This document shows positions 31,501-43,242 of a stretch of DNA of 64,000 nucleotides, piece after piece. The DNA is from Stagonosporopsis chrysanthemi (Eukaryota; Ascomycota; Dothideomycetes; Pleosporales; Didymellaceae), in NCBI GenBank assembly GCA_022560025.1, contig JAFISE010000109.1:1-64000 (forward strand). Reading direction: 5' to 3'. Position numbers and translations under genes: made by a program. A model generated the notes under the pieces. That model was not told where the DNA came from. It worked only from the letters and a program-made list of their open reading frames with translations, and made no database searches. Within the stretch, counting starts at the first letter, position 1. Every line of letters starts with the position of its first letter.

Positions 31501-32260
31501 GAATCACAATTCCATAAATTTCTCTACCATGCCTAACAACCTGAGATTCCTGGAGTCTCGCTGCTCCGCGAAAGGCGCTGAGATCTATGGTACCAGCATG
31601 TGCTCCTTACAGGAAGACCAAGACGCAGCGAATGTGCGTATAGATTTTGTAGGGCCATATCCCACTGAGATACACCCCCGATCACTTCTCGTAGCTTGTG
31701 AGTTGTGAGGTACAGGTGAGTAGAACGGTACATGTGATCCCGTGATAAGTCGGCTTTAATAGCCTTGATACCAGCTATCAGCAGGAGCGGCAGTTCCACA
31801 CAAGAATCAGAGACACGTCAATTCTACATGCTGCTTTCTATCGCGAAGCCTAGTGCACTCTATGGACTTCCCTGGATAAAAGGACCGAATCCATGGTTTC
31901 TGTTAGACACATGCAGACAGAATCTACCAGCTCAATGGCCGGCGTCTGCAGTTCTCATGCAGCCACATCGTACGAGACGCCAGTCATGAATCCAGACCAG
32001 CGAAGCGGCAAGCAGACAGGCAGAAAAGCAGGCAATTCATAAATTAGGCAAACAGGCAACTAGGCAATCAGACAGCCGTGGTGCGTATCGTATCACTGTG
32101 CATCCGACACCAAAACGCACGGTAGGTCCCTTCGCTTATCATGAGGACCAGCCTTGGTCTTGGGCAACCTTGCTATTTAAGATGGCAATGCCTCACAAAC
32201 ATAGCACTTAACACAACTCACAGTCACACTGCAAACGAACTCACTCGTACATTATACAAA
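31501..32260. other. Spacer with caggcaa-type short repeats
   Basis: Around 32010-32070 the sequence is a loose run of aggcaa/agacagg units. It is otherwise featureless and ends in the promoter of the next gene. Confidence 0.35.
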
Positions 32261-33158
32261 ATGGAGGATTCTACAGAGACTTTCCTTCGCTCCTCGCTCT
32301 TATTCGTTGTCTGTTTGCTCATCTCGATTCTATCTCTGGTTGTAATCAGGATTTCATGGGCGTTTTTGAGATTGTACGTTGATGTATCTTCCCGGGATAA
32401 TAGTCAGCTAACTTGCAAGGCGAAATTTCAAACCATGCCTAGACGAACACGTCGAGCTGGGGTTATGTAAACCACAAGGCTTGCAATGTTTTGGTCCATC
32501 GACTGCGGCTCCTTGCAACAAGCGATTTTTCCGGGCCCCTCCAATATACAGGCTGTTGTCACTGACGCCGCTGCCGCGTCCGTGTCCACCGCCTCCGCCG
32601 CCTCCGCCTCCGCCGCCGCCTCCGCGTCTATCCATCAGAGACGTCAAAAACTCACTCTCTTTCGAGAACGTATTTTCTGACGAAAAGGGCAACATTGAGC
32701 TCACCGGAATCCAACACAGCATACTATTCGCTGATGATGGCCTCCCTCTACATCCCTATGTACAGAAAATTACGGTGTCGTTGCTCCAGCTTGCAGGACG
32801 GGCCGCCCTTTACAAGAATTCATCAAACCCCTTCATGAAGCAGGTAGCTTCTCTGGTTTTTAATCTCCAGAAGAACTTAACTCTCCATGGAGAAATGGTT
32901 CCGCTCCTGTATCACGAAACAGAGTTGGTTCAACTCTTGTATCAGAATGTGGTGCTCAAAACCAAGAGTTTAGAGGTCCGTGGCGTCTTTGAAGGTTGTA
33001 AGAAGGAAGTTTACGGAGACAATTCCTACATTTTCAGGATCCGGGGTGACAAACCACACGAAGTCATCATCAGTCTCAGCTCATTCTGCAGTGGAGCTGC
33101 CACAATGCGGGTTGTAAATGAGATGGATCCTCCGGTTTATCAGAAAGCAGGGTTGTAG
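32261..33158 (+). CDS. Single-pass membrane protein with polyproline linker, 270 aa
   Basis: Two exons: 32261-32466 and 32552-33158, joined by an 85-bp GTAAAC...TACAG intron that restores the frame (codon 69 is AT|G). An N-terminal membrane segment at about residues 11-36 (SSLLFVVCLLISILSLVVIR) is followed by a short basic stretch (PRRTRRAG), thirteen consecutive prolines at 81-93 encoded by mixed CCG/CCT/CCA codons, then a ~175-residue folded-looking region (SILFADDGLPLHPYVQKI; MVPLLYHETELVQLLYQN; SYIFRIRGDKPHEVIISL). The basic side after the membrane segment suggests that the C-terminal domain faces the cytosol (inference). No family recognised. Confidence 0.62.
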
Positions 33159-34483
33159 CGAGAACGACGTCACGTATAGGGCCCCTAGGGGCACTTGATC
33201 GGTGGGACGTTACTTCCTTGGCTGGACTCTCTGGAATGCTGCATACAAACGTTGAGAACAGCATACTTGACAGGGTTGAGATTGGTTACATGTGGGACAA
33301 GAAACATCAAATGTACTTGAACACAGTAGATAGTGTGTAGCATGAGGAATATATTGTATGAGTCTGTCCATCACATCAACTGATAGCTGGTCGAGGGTGG
33401 AATCTGAGAGGAGGCTTTGCACAGCTGACTGCAAAGCGGGATGCATCTCTTCTCTAAACGCCTGATGTCACTCGTCACATAGCTGTGGCTTGAAGCGGTA
33501 CTGGAGAATAGCTGGTTCGAGTGGAACCCAAATGGGCCAGCGCTCCCTTCCAAGACCCAAGGATATGTCCCCAGGCTTTTCCGGGTATGAGGATCGTGTC
33601 CACAACCCGGCTCCCCCGAAGGTCTAGAGAGATCTGTCACCGGTCAAGACACCCACAAAGAGTCATCGCACCTTGCATACCCATTTACCCGAGTACGGCT
33701 AGAGTTCCGATAGGTGGATGTGGCAATCGAGTCTGCAACTACCTGGCACCTGGCAATCCCTTTGGACTAACGACTCGTCACCATGTCCATTCATTTTGTG
33801 CATAGCCATCCCAGAGCCAATTGACACAGCCCAAGGTTGTCGTGAGGTCTAGCCCAAAGTTGTCATGAGGTCTAGCCCAAAGTTGTCATGAGGTCTAACC
33901 CAAAGTTGTCATGAGGTCTAACCCAAAGTTGTCATGAGGTCTAGCCCAAAGTTGTCGTGAGGTCTAGCTCAAACACGAACAAGCAGAGTATTTTCCATGA
34001 AGCGCGCTCCTTACTGGTCGCTGTTGCTGTGTGCCGACGGTCCCCGCTAGGATCGCTTTGCAGTTGCAGCGCCGTTATCTGTTTTCGCGTCGCAGCGAGC
34101 ATCGTACCGCTGTCGCGATCGAGAGCGGATCCGGGCAGCGAGATCTGTGGGCACGCTGTCAGCGCGCGCTGGGGCGTTTTGTTCAAGCAATAGGTGAGGA
34201 TCGCTGTGCGGCAGGTCTGCGTGGTCTACAGGCTGTGACTAATCGTGAGTTGTTTCAGGGCCGTGGAGGCTGAGGAAGGGCGGGCGAGCCGGGAGTGGTT
34301 TCAGTGTTGCTCCGTTTGGCGACATGGGTGGTCTGTGTCTGTCAGCGTAGCTAAGGATATCCAGGGCCCATGCGTTGGATCACGTAAGCTACCATCTGTG
34401 CCGCGGCTGTAGAGACTCGCCTCGTCACGCCACAACGCTGTCAATCGCTCACGTTGCTCGGCTTGACCCCTTTGCCGGCTGTT
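33159..34483. other. Intergenic stretch containing a 23-bp minisatellite
   Basis: Apart from the tandem repeat at 33830-33975 it holds a GC-rich patch (34005-34280) with overlapping short frames and no recognised gene. A first exon of the Dcr2-like gene could lie here. Confidence 0.4.
33830..33975. repeat. 23-bp minisatellite, ~6.3 copies
   Basis: Unit cccaaagttgtcatgaggtctag, with units starting at 33830, 33853, 33876, 33899, 33922 and 33945. Units differ by a/g at two positions. It lies upstream of the Dcr2-type gene. Confidence 0.92.
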
Positions 34484-36403
34484 ATGGACAGCCTCTTGGG
34501 CTGGTTACAGCATCCTCGCCCCCAAGCAGTGGCGCATCCCATACTCGATATCAGGGCCGTTGCCGCTGGTCAAGTTATCACAGATCTAGACGTGCACGTT
34601 GTTGCTTCTACGGACCGTTTCCCCACTTCCTTCCACGCTCAGGACTGCGACAGGCAATCATGGCGCCGCCTGAATAAGGAGCTTTACCTTCATCAAAACC
34701 GTCAGCGCAAGGCTTACCTCAATGTGAAATTGATCGACCAGAGCGAACTTGCTACCGGAGATCGGGTAGTCACGGACATACGAGTAAGCGAGCTACCTCC
34801 CAGCTCAAGTGCTTCATGGACACGTCGAAGCAAAAACATCTGGCTGGAAACAAGCGAATTCTCGGGCGACATTGACCAAGTTGTGAGATCGGTGGATGTC
34901 CTTTTTGGGGAAGATGCAAGAGATCCACGACCGCAATGGACTTTGATGGATCAGCCACTCCAGCTGGGCTCGCACGTGAGCATCCCCGCTCCAAGACTAA
35001 CCTTCCTCCGGGGCAAGTCCGAACCGGGGCAGAACATTCACCCGGAACTTAGGGTTCGAAAAGATGGCAGCTTCACAATAGTCCAGATTTCTGATCTGCA
35101 CATGGGAGTTGGCGCTGGAGAATGCCGCGATGCTATCGATGGGAACGGAAATTATTTGGCAACGTGCAAGGCCGATCCGCTCACAGTAGAGTTTGTGGAT
35201 CACGTCCTGAAGGTCGCGAGACCAGACCTTGTGGTATTCACTGGGGATCAGATACACCATGACGTCAACGACAGCCTTACCGTCATATTGAAGGTAGTTG
35301 CTCCCTTGATCGCGGCCGGCATCCCATACGCCTTCGTTTTCGGCAATCACGACACTGAAGGTCGCCATGCATTATCGCGTAAGTCATCATCCCTGAGCGC
35401 TCATTGCCGATCGACGACGGATCAAAGCCGTCAAAAGATTACAAGGTAGCTGTACACCCTTGCTAACTAGATCGCAGGGGAGGATCAGATGTCGATATTC
35501 CAACATCTACCCTACAGCCTCTGCGAACCAGGGCCGGAGGAGGTCGATGGCGTGGGAAACTATTACATTCATGTTCTCGCGCACCGGCCGAGTCGTTTCC
35601 CAGTCCTGACTCTTTACTTCCTCGATTCGCACGGTCAGTTGCCCGGAATACTACGCAACGATTACGATTACATCAAAGACAGTCAAGTCAAGTGGTTGGA
35701 GGACAGTCATAAAGCGAATCGAAAGGCGCGCGAGCAGGACGATGGCAACAACCGCTTTAACTCGGAAATGGTATTCCTCCACATTCCTGTGCGCCAATTC
35801 AGCAAAAGCGCTCAGCTACAAATACGGTGTGGCCAACGGAGGGAGCCAACCGAGGGGTCCAGGCACGAGTCCAGGTTATACGACGCTGCGAACAACATAG
35901 GCATAAAGGTATTGGCATGTGGGCACGATCACGTTAATGATTTCGTTGCTTCGTTGGAAGAACAACCTCAGCTCCTGCTGCCTTTGCTGGTTCCGTTGGG
36001 CTCACTTTGCATTTTGTGCTGCGGTGCTCTGCTTGGACTGCCCAGGGCTGAGAAAACAGTCTGCTACGACGCAGTCCGCATCGTCTTTAGTATCAGCACC
36101 TTGCTGGTAGCTCTCGGAATTAGTATGAACTTGGCGCATAAAGCTCGGAAGTCATCCCGAAAAGGGCGTCCATATCCTCAACGTGGTCTTTGGTTATGCT
36201 ACTCAGGTGCCGCGGGCTACGGTGGCTATGGCGCCTACGGCGGCAAGCGTGTTCAAAGACGAGTGCGTGTTTTCCAATGCGGCACAGACACTGGGACAAT
36301 AAAAACTTGGCTGCAAGTCCACCACAACGAGGCTCCGGTCGATGAGGTCGTACTCGTGGCAGAAGGAAAGATTGTTGACTCACCTCCGGAAGACGTGGAG
36401 TGA
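34484..36403 (+). CDS. Dcr2-type calcineurin-like metallophosphatase
   Basis: Model of 606 aa: exons 34484-35378 and 35478-36403 around a 99-bp GTAAGT...CGCAG intron. The N-terminal region (KELYLHQNR; RSVDVLFGEDARDPRP) is followed by the phosphoesterase fold: VQISDLHMGVG (D204, H206), VFTGDQ (D255), FGNHD (N288, H289), HIP (H400) and CGHDHVND (447-453), so all metal-binding motifs are present. The C-terminus GAAGYGGYGAYGGK and RVRVFQC match yeast Dcr2, which dephosphorylates Ire1 and Sic1. Two oddities: the usual N-terminal membrane anchor is missing from this start, so a first exon may be unfound, and about 80 residues with two hydrophobic segments separate GHDHVNDF from LWLCYSG, where the family has a short loop. 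Confidence 0.85.
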
Positions 36404-36624
36404 GAACTGCCTAAAGAGCTGAAGTTGACATGGCTGTTCTGATGCAAGCATAGGCATCTGTGGTGCTGACAGGTAGCAAGAAGACAATCTATGATGATTG
36501 GGTAGTTGTTGGTTCTGCAGAAACAAGATTCTCATACATGGGTAGATGAGAAGGCAATTGGGTGACGCGTCAGGGTCCTTTCGAAAAACATCTCTCAGTG
36601 TCAACCAGCTACTCATCCTTCTCA

Positions 36625-38552
36625 CTAGGAATGAGGGTCTACGATCTGCGCCCGTAGTACATCAGCATCCACTGCCCGGTCCCAACCTCGAAGCCAAGCC
36701 TCCAGAACGATCGCAAACTCAGAGACCCAAGCATGGTCTTTCCCCAACTTTGCTACAGCCAGTTCAATCGTGCTTCGCATGTTCTGTTCTGCTTCGGCAG
36801 TCAATCCTTCGTGATAGAAGCTCCACGCAATGATCTTCAAGGACTCTATCCTCTCGACAATCTTCTCAGCAAAAATCACGTGCTCTTGAAGCAGCTGGAG
36901 AACGATATTCCCCAATTCTCTCGCACGCTCAAAAAGTCCCTGTTTGTTCATGTTGTGGGCCAAGTTGAGCAGAACTCGCGGATAAGAAGGGTGCATGTCT
37001 TCCAATTTCTCCAAAGATAGACGTAGTTCTTCAAGTTGTTGTTGTTCTTCGACATGATTTGTGGGCCCGTATATACGTTTAACGTAATCCAGACGGACAG
37101 AAATAGCAAGCGAACAGCCAGATCCAAGCTCACGGTTAAAGGTGTGAACAGTGAATTCCCAAGCTCTTTCAATAGCCTGTTCGAGTGAATCCGAGTCGAG
37201 TTCGCCGAGGATCCGACATATGTGACTCCAAGGGTGCCGAGCCTGCGTGGCCTCTTTAGATTCCCTCGCGATAAGCTTGCGGATTAACTGAGTGACTTCA
37301 GGGAGCCTGCACTGGTTGAGATGGACGAACACTTCGAAGAAGCAGGTTAGGATCCGTGGATGCTTGGTCTGAAGGATTCTCGCGACCAATTCGCCAGCTT
37401 TACTGAGTGCTCGGAGGGCCTCGGGCCACTTGCCATCGTCGATGAACATGGTAGCAGAGAAGCAGTAAGAGTCAAAACTATCGCACAGGTTGTTGCGTAG
37501 TCTGGTGCCGCATTTAGAAAAGAGAGCTCCTCGATCGTCTACAATCACGTCCTGACAAGAGCCTGCCAAGTGTGCTTTGATGTTGCACAAAAGTTTGTAA
37601 AACAGCAGTTGGTTTGGAGAGCGCATGGGTCTGTTGAAAGGGGAGATGTTGTGCACTCGGTCCTCGGCTCTCATTGTTGGCAACAACCTATCCGAAGCGA
37701 AGTTTTGAGAAAATGGATAGCAGGTGGTACACGCAAACGTATAACCGAGCTCGGTATGCATATCCTTGAGCCTGTTCTGAGTAGGCGCGCTTCCGGACCC
37801 GAGGAGTGGGTCCAGCTCAGTGAGCAGCGCCGCGAGGCAGATCTTGTTCTTTCCGTCTTCGTGATCCAGGGGAAGGTGCTCCCTACTCAAAACCCGAACA
37901 AAAAGATCCCTCACAGCTGACGTCACTTGTCGGTATTGATTCGGACTATCCGGTCCGTCTGACACTCTTCTTAGCGATCAACACGTTCTTGCATGAGGCG
38001 AGACTTACATATGATGAACAACAGCGTAGCTTGCCCCGGCGTAAAATTCCCGCCACCAACGAGATTATTTATGACCGCGTGCCAGTTCAGTATACCCGTG
38101 TACATTCCTAGTGTAGTGGAAGCCCGCAGTTCTGACAGTCCCAGTTCTTTCTTGATCTTGTCAGCCAGAGCATCTGGGTCGCTGCCAGTCGTCTTTCTCA
38201 TCTTTCTGTTTCGTACAGCTAAATAGCTGAGTGATAAAATCAGCTTTATGTGCTGCTTGACGTCCCCTCCGGCATGAGGTACTACTGTACAGTCACCATT
38301 GCTACAGAGCTCCAACAAAGACTGCCGTGCGAATTTTGCAATTTCATCCGGGCACACACAAAGCGATACCTGCCTATCAATGCAGAGTCTCACAAACTTC
38401 TCCTGCCCGGACTCGGTTTTGCACGTCTTTGGCGGCCTGGGTCTCGGCTCGGATTGACGTTCTGATCGTTCAAGATACCGGAAAGGTCCCCTCCACTGGC
38501 TTGGGTCGCACATCTGTATCGCAAGTACATTTTGCGGCTTTGCAGTCTGCAT
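36625..38552 (-). CDS. Helical-repeat protein, 625 aa (Clr5-type C-terminus suspected)
   Basis: Exons 38552-38009 and 37958-36625 with a 50-bp GTAAGT...TCAG intron; phases close. The N-terminal third is basic and polar (RSERQSEPRPRPPKTC). From about residue 180 it is alpha-helical and TPR-like: SPNQYRQVTSAVRDLFVRVL, KWPEALRALSKAGELVARIL, YPRVLLNLAHNMNKQGLFER, AEAEQNMRSTIELAVAKLGK. This resembles the C-terminal part of fungal Clr5-domain proteins, but no Clr5 domain is visible in the modelled N-terminus, so the family is an inference. The ATG at 38552 is the first in frame after a long ATG-less open stretch, so the true start may be further upstream. It converges on the phosphatase gene with a 221-bp gap. 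Confidence 0.7.
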
Positions 38553-39440
38553 CCTTTTACGAAGGGTTGCTGGAGTCTCTGCCTGTTTGATGAAGGAGGT
38601 GGAGCGTGGTCGTGTCTGGTTCGCGCATGGCGGGACGAGAGGCGCAGGCCAAGAGTCGCACCTTGCTTTTTGTTTATTAAGCAGGCCAACACGCTGACTA
38701 ACAAGCAGACCAACAAGCAGACCGAATTGGTATTCTGGATGGTTATTCGGGATCACCCGTCTCAACGCCTGAGATCGTCCATGTCGACACAATCTTGTCA
38801 GGCGTGGAGGCAGCTGGGGATATTTTTTCTGTGTTCAATGTTCCAGCTTGTCGACGCAACTTGCATCCAGCTGGCATGAGTTAATGCGCACGCCCCCTGC
38901 CGACGATAAACATGCTGGATGCGAGATAGACAAGAAGTAATTCTGGCTATCAGCTCTCTCTGCGATGTGCCAGACGATCTATGTGAGTACTCGCGTAACC
39001 ATCTTATTGGGAACGGAACTACTGCTCTACGTACTCTTGTGATCCAGAAGCCATACAAGCAACCATATTTGTTATCGCGCTATTTTGTCTTGTGAGCCTT
39101 GTGACTGTGTACACGCGTGCTGGCATTGCTTAGATGCGTAGAGCTTTGGTCGATGTAAAGATGAAGCGATCAACACCTCTCACGTCCGCCCTGACTTTAT
39201 AGGTCTTCGTGCGCAAAGACTAGGGAAGGAAAGACACATGCATGCCAAAATATAACATTTTGCTTGATTTCCGTATCTCTGATCAGTCTGTCATCGCACC
39301 CAACAGGTTATCGCAGCTTTGGAGCAATCCCTAAGGCCAATCTGCCTTCTCAAACTCGCTTAATGTCCTCGATGTAGCTCCACCAGACAGACTCTCTGTG
39401 CATTCGCGGTAGAAGGTGAGATTGGGACAAGTACCTGCGC
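38553..39440. other. Spacer between the helical-repeat gene and the ABC transporter 3' end
   Basis: Includes a short imperfect aacaagcagacc repeat near 38697-38720. No supported gene. Confidence 0.4.
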
Positions 39441-42281
39441 CTAGATGTCGTGGCTGGCAGACACACCGCGTTCACTTGTCACGGGGAAGACTATATCCTG
39501 CTTAGCCGCTCGCTGTGCTCGAATTTGCTTTTTCCACATTGCGGCATAGTGGCCATTGCGCTCTAGAAGCTCCTCGTGTGTGCCTCGCTCTTGTACCTTG
39601 CCCTTATTCAAGACAAGGATCTGGTCCGCGTGAGTGATGGTGCTGAGTCGGTGGGCAATGATGAGCATGGTGCGTCCATGTGCCAGGGTCGCAAAAGCCT
39701 CCTGAATGTGCTGCTCGGTCTCTGTATCAAGAGCGGCGGTTGCTTCGTCGAGCATGATGATTCTGGGATTCTTCAAAATGGTACGTGCGATAGCAACTCG
39801 CTGCTTCTCTCCACCAGAGAGACGGAGACCACGTTCTCCAACCTTGGTCTCGTACTTGTCGGGGAAGGTAAGGATCTTGTCGTGAATACTGGCGGTTCTG
39901 CACGCCTCGTAAACCTGCTCATCAGTTGCGTCCGGGTTAGCGTATTTGAGGTTATACATGAGTGTTTCGTTGAACAAGACAGTATCTTGAGGCACAACTC
40001 CAATATGGCGGCGCACAGAGTCGATCGTGAGGTCTGTGACGTCATTGCCATCCATCTGAATGCTCCCAGACTCAGTGTTGTAGAAGCGGTACAAGAGGCG
40101 GAACACTGTAGACTTGCCACCACCTGACTCGCCAACGAATGCTGTTGTCGTACCGGGCGCGCATTGGAAATCAAGACCGGTCAAGGCAGCCTTGCGGTTG
40201 TCGTATGAAAAGTGTACGTCCTGGAATGTTAGATCGCCCCTGCAGGATAGCAGCTCGTTGGTACCCTCTTTATCGACGACCGTGGCCGTCTCCTTGAAGA
40301 GCTCGAGCATGCGCTCAGAGTTAATCATAGCAGACTGTATCGTTCTGTAGAAAGTGCTGAAGAAATTGAGCGGGCTTTGCAGTTGACCCATGAAGACGAT
40401 TAAGGTAACGAACTTTCCGCCAGTAATGGCTTCTGTTGTGACCTGGTAGGCCGCTATGAAACATGTTACCAGAAGGCCGAGCATGAACACCATGTTTTGT
40501 GTAATGTTCATAATGCTCAGGGACAGCAAAACTTTCCACTCAGCGTCCTGGTATTTTTGGACGGCTTGACGGTAGCGATTGAACTCGTAAGCCTCGGCAT
40601 TAAAGTACTTGACTGTCTCGTAGGATACCATAGAGTCATTCCTGTTGCTGTTAGCGCCACGTAAATGGGGTAAGTGGCGATTACCCACTTCACGGCATCC
40701 TCTTCGCGGTCGGCATTAACCATCTTCCGACGAATCTCAGCACGCCACTGCGCCATGCGGATCGTCAGGTAGATGTACCAAAATGTCACAATCGCAAGAA
40801 CTAGCGCATAGTACGCGTCGTACCTGATCAAGAAGTATCCAATAGCAGCGCCCAAGTCCAGCAGCATGGGCACCACGGAGAACGTCACCTGCTCAAGGAA
40901 AGTATTGATCGAGCTTCCCTTTCCAAGCGCAGAAAGTACCTCACCTGTCTTTTTGCCAAGGTGGAAATCCAGGCTAAGACTATGTACGTGCTCAAACGCC
41001 GCAACAGATAGTTCACGGTACGAGTATTGCGAGACGGGGATCCAAAGCGCGGATCGTGCAGCTCCAAGCACACCGTTGGTTCCTTGCAGAAAGCGGAAAG
41101 TGATAAATAGGCAAATGGCCGTCCAAGGGCTGCCTGAGACCTTGTGCTCTAGGCGATCCACGATATGACCCAGCTGATCAGGGACTAGCAGGTTGATCAC
41201 GCGCTGTGCCATGACAAGCACAAAACACACAACCACCACGATCTGCAGTCGACGATCCTTGGATGGCCAGAGGTAAGGGAAAAACATGCCGTAGCCCTTG
41301 ATGTACTCCCACCAGCTGCGGGTGGGAACACCTGTTGGTCTGCTCCAGGCGGGCGGTACAACCTCAAAGTGTTGATGCTTGCCGCCAACTGAGCCGTAGG
41401 ATGCGTTGCCATTTGCTCCCTTTTCGTAGCCGTTTTCTACGCGGTTGGAGCCGTCGCTCAGTAGCGAGGTAGTCTCGCTCGAATCTCCGCCTTCTTGCAG
41501 CTTCTTCGCCTGCGCTAGGACCACAAAGGTCAGGTACAATCCAAGCAGGGCGACCAGAAGGACAATTCGCAAAAGATCAACTGCAATCTCAGCAGCCTCC
41601 CATTCGGTTATGTGGAGGCGTAGCTTGGCATGTTCGGGGTGACCAGAGGTCGGCTGGCAGTGGGGGCGCGTGTAGAGGGCGAGCGAGAGTGCCACAACGA
41701 CGATTTCGAGCGCAAGGCCTACAGACCATGTCGACACGTGGACAACGGTCGGAGAAGGCTTCGATTCGAGGAGGGAGATGAGGAACAGGTTGTACACGAA
41801 GAACGAGCCCACCAGGTAGATCTAGTTCTCGAGATCAGCTCCGGCTCCCTGCTATGACTTGGATTGCACGTACCACGACAGACTGCCCACACCACCAGTG
41901 CTCGTTCCGCCTGACTAGCGCTTGCGAGACGACGAGGACCGCATTGCCGAAGAAGGTCAAAGCCACGGCCAGCGAGAGCCACTCGAACGCCCTCTTCTGC
42001 TTTGGCGTGACTTTGTCGTGGACTGTCTTCTCGACGAACTTGCGGGTGGGGTCGGCAGCCGGTAGCGACCTGCCGCCAGGGCCAGTAGAGGTAGGCTTGA
42101 CTATGTCAGTGTTGGATTTCGACGCTGCAATGCTACGTATGGTGAGGGCCGCTAGAAAGAAAACCAGCATGAAAAGCGGATAAGTATTTTGAAAGACAAC
42201 AAGCACATTACATAACGCAGTAGCGGGCGCCCGCTGCGACCGACTGTCGTGCAGATTGGCATACATTCGCTTGGCGGTCAT
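39441..42281 (-). CDS. HMT1-type vacuolar half-size ABC transporter
   Basis: Model of 913 aa: exons 42281-41874, 41821-40689 and 40641-39441; introns of 52 and 47 bp; phases close. An N-terminal TMD0 of about five membrane segments includes FEWLSLAVALTFFGNAVLVV. After a cytosolic linker come six core helices beginning RRLQIVVVVCFVLVMAQRVI, the signature SYETVKYFNAE, and the nucleotide-binding domain: Walker A GESGGGKST (684-692), LSGGEKQR (788-795), Walker B IIMLDEAT (808-815) and the H-loop His844. Domain order and the N-terminal phrase DIVKPTSTGPGG match S. pombe Hmt1, which protects against cadmium by sequestering metal-phytochelatin or related conjugates in the vacuole. All ATPase residues are intact. 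An earlier in-frame start exists only as TTG. It is transcribed divergently from the Zn2Cys6 gene. Confidence 0.93.
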
Positions 42282-43242
42282 TATGTAGTTGCTTTCCGTG
42301 GGTGGAGTTCTTGTAGAACGCTCCTGAGAATCATTGCAACTAGTTTTGTTTAAAGGCTGCAATGAATGCAGACCTATACACGGAGTTTGTCCAGCTTACC
42401 ATCTTCCCCAGGTACGACCGCCGACACGAACTAGACCGCAGTGTCACCAGCGACTAGGCGTGATCAGAAGGGAGCGAGGTGATCTCTTTGCGCTAACGTG
42501 TTTAGAAGTAGGATCCCGATACAGCACTTGAGGCAAGGTGCAGCAGTGGCGTAGATGAACTCGAAGATAGTATGCAAGCAACCGACATGCAGGAATGCCG
42601 TTACGGCTTTTGCAAACGCCTGGCGGCCCGGTTGCTCATACGCACACTGATGCCGACAATTAGTCTCAGCATGTATAGGTGTCACAGGTAGGTTGGCCCT
42701 GCAAATAGCTTCTAGTGCAGGCGTGGGTGTTTATTCTGGGATCTATTGTAGCAGTGCAGCGCGCTAAGCCATTTTCCGCACAAACTGAAGGCGTTGTGCT
42801 AAGCCTTTCTCCGCACAAACTGAAGGCGTCGCGCTAAGCCATTTTCCGCACAAACTGAAGGCGTCGCGCTAAGCCATCTTCCGCACAAACTGAAGGCGTT
42901 GTGCTAAGCCTTTCTCCGAACAAACTGCTACCCAGGCTGCATCGCGCTAGGAGCATTGCTGGCATGCAATCCTATGGGGCTGCCACAGTTTCAGGCGACG
43001 GGCTCGCCAGGATCTGATGAAGAGTCTGTGCTGTGTCGTGCTCATCTTATAGATGCGAGTGCAATAAGCGTGGCGCGCGAAAAGCCGATATTGATGCTTG
43101 TGCTACAGGCTCCCACCTGCCGACCTACTATTGCCTTCACGTCGAGGGACATTGCAGTTGTTGCCTTGTCTGCATTCTTCGAGATTGTGCGAATGACCGG
43201 TGACCTCAAATCTGGTTGGAATCGTCCCCTATAGCCTCCACG
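42282..43242. promoter_or_regulatory. Divergent intergenic region (ABC transporter / Zn2Cys6 regulator)
   Basis: About 960 bp shared by two outward-reading genes, containing a 35-bp tandem repeat in the middle. No TATA box or known operator could be assigned with confidence. Confidence 0.5.
42761..42927. repeat. 35-bp minisatellite, ~4.8 copies, in a divergent promoter
   Basis: Units start at 42761, 42796, 42831, 42866 and 42901 (last partial). Two variants occur in the order A-B-A-A-B: gcgctaagccattttccgc (A, with one atcttcc variant) and gtgctaagcctttctccg (B), followed by the constant acaaactgaaggcg. Confidence 0.92.

Noticed and set aside
32576..32630. GCC/CCG microsatellite as a non-coding repeat
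   Set aside because: It is the polyproline coding tract of the 270-aa gene, with mixed codons.
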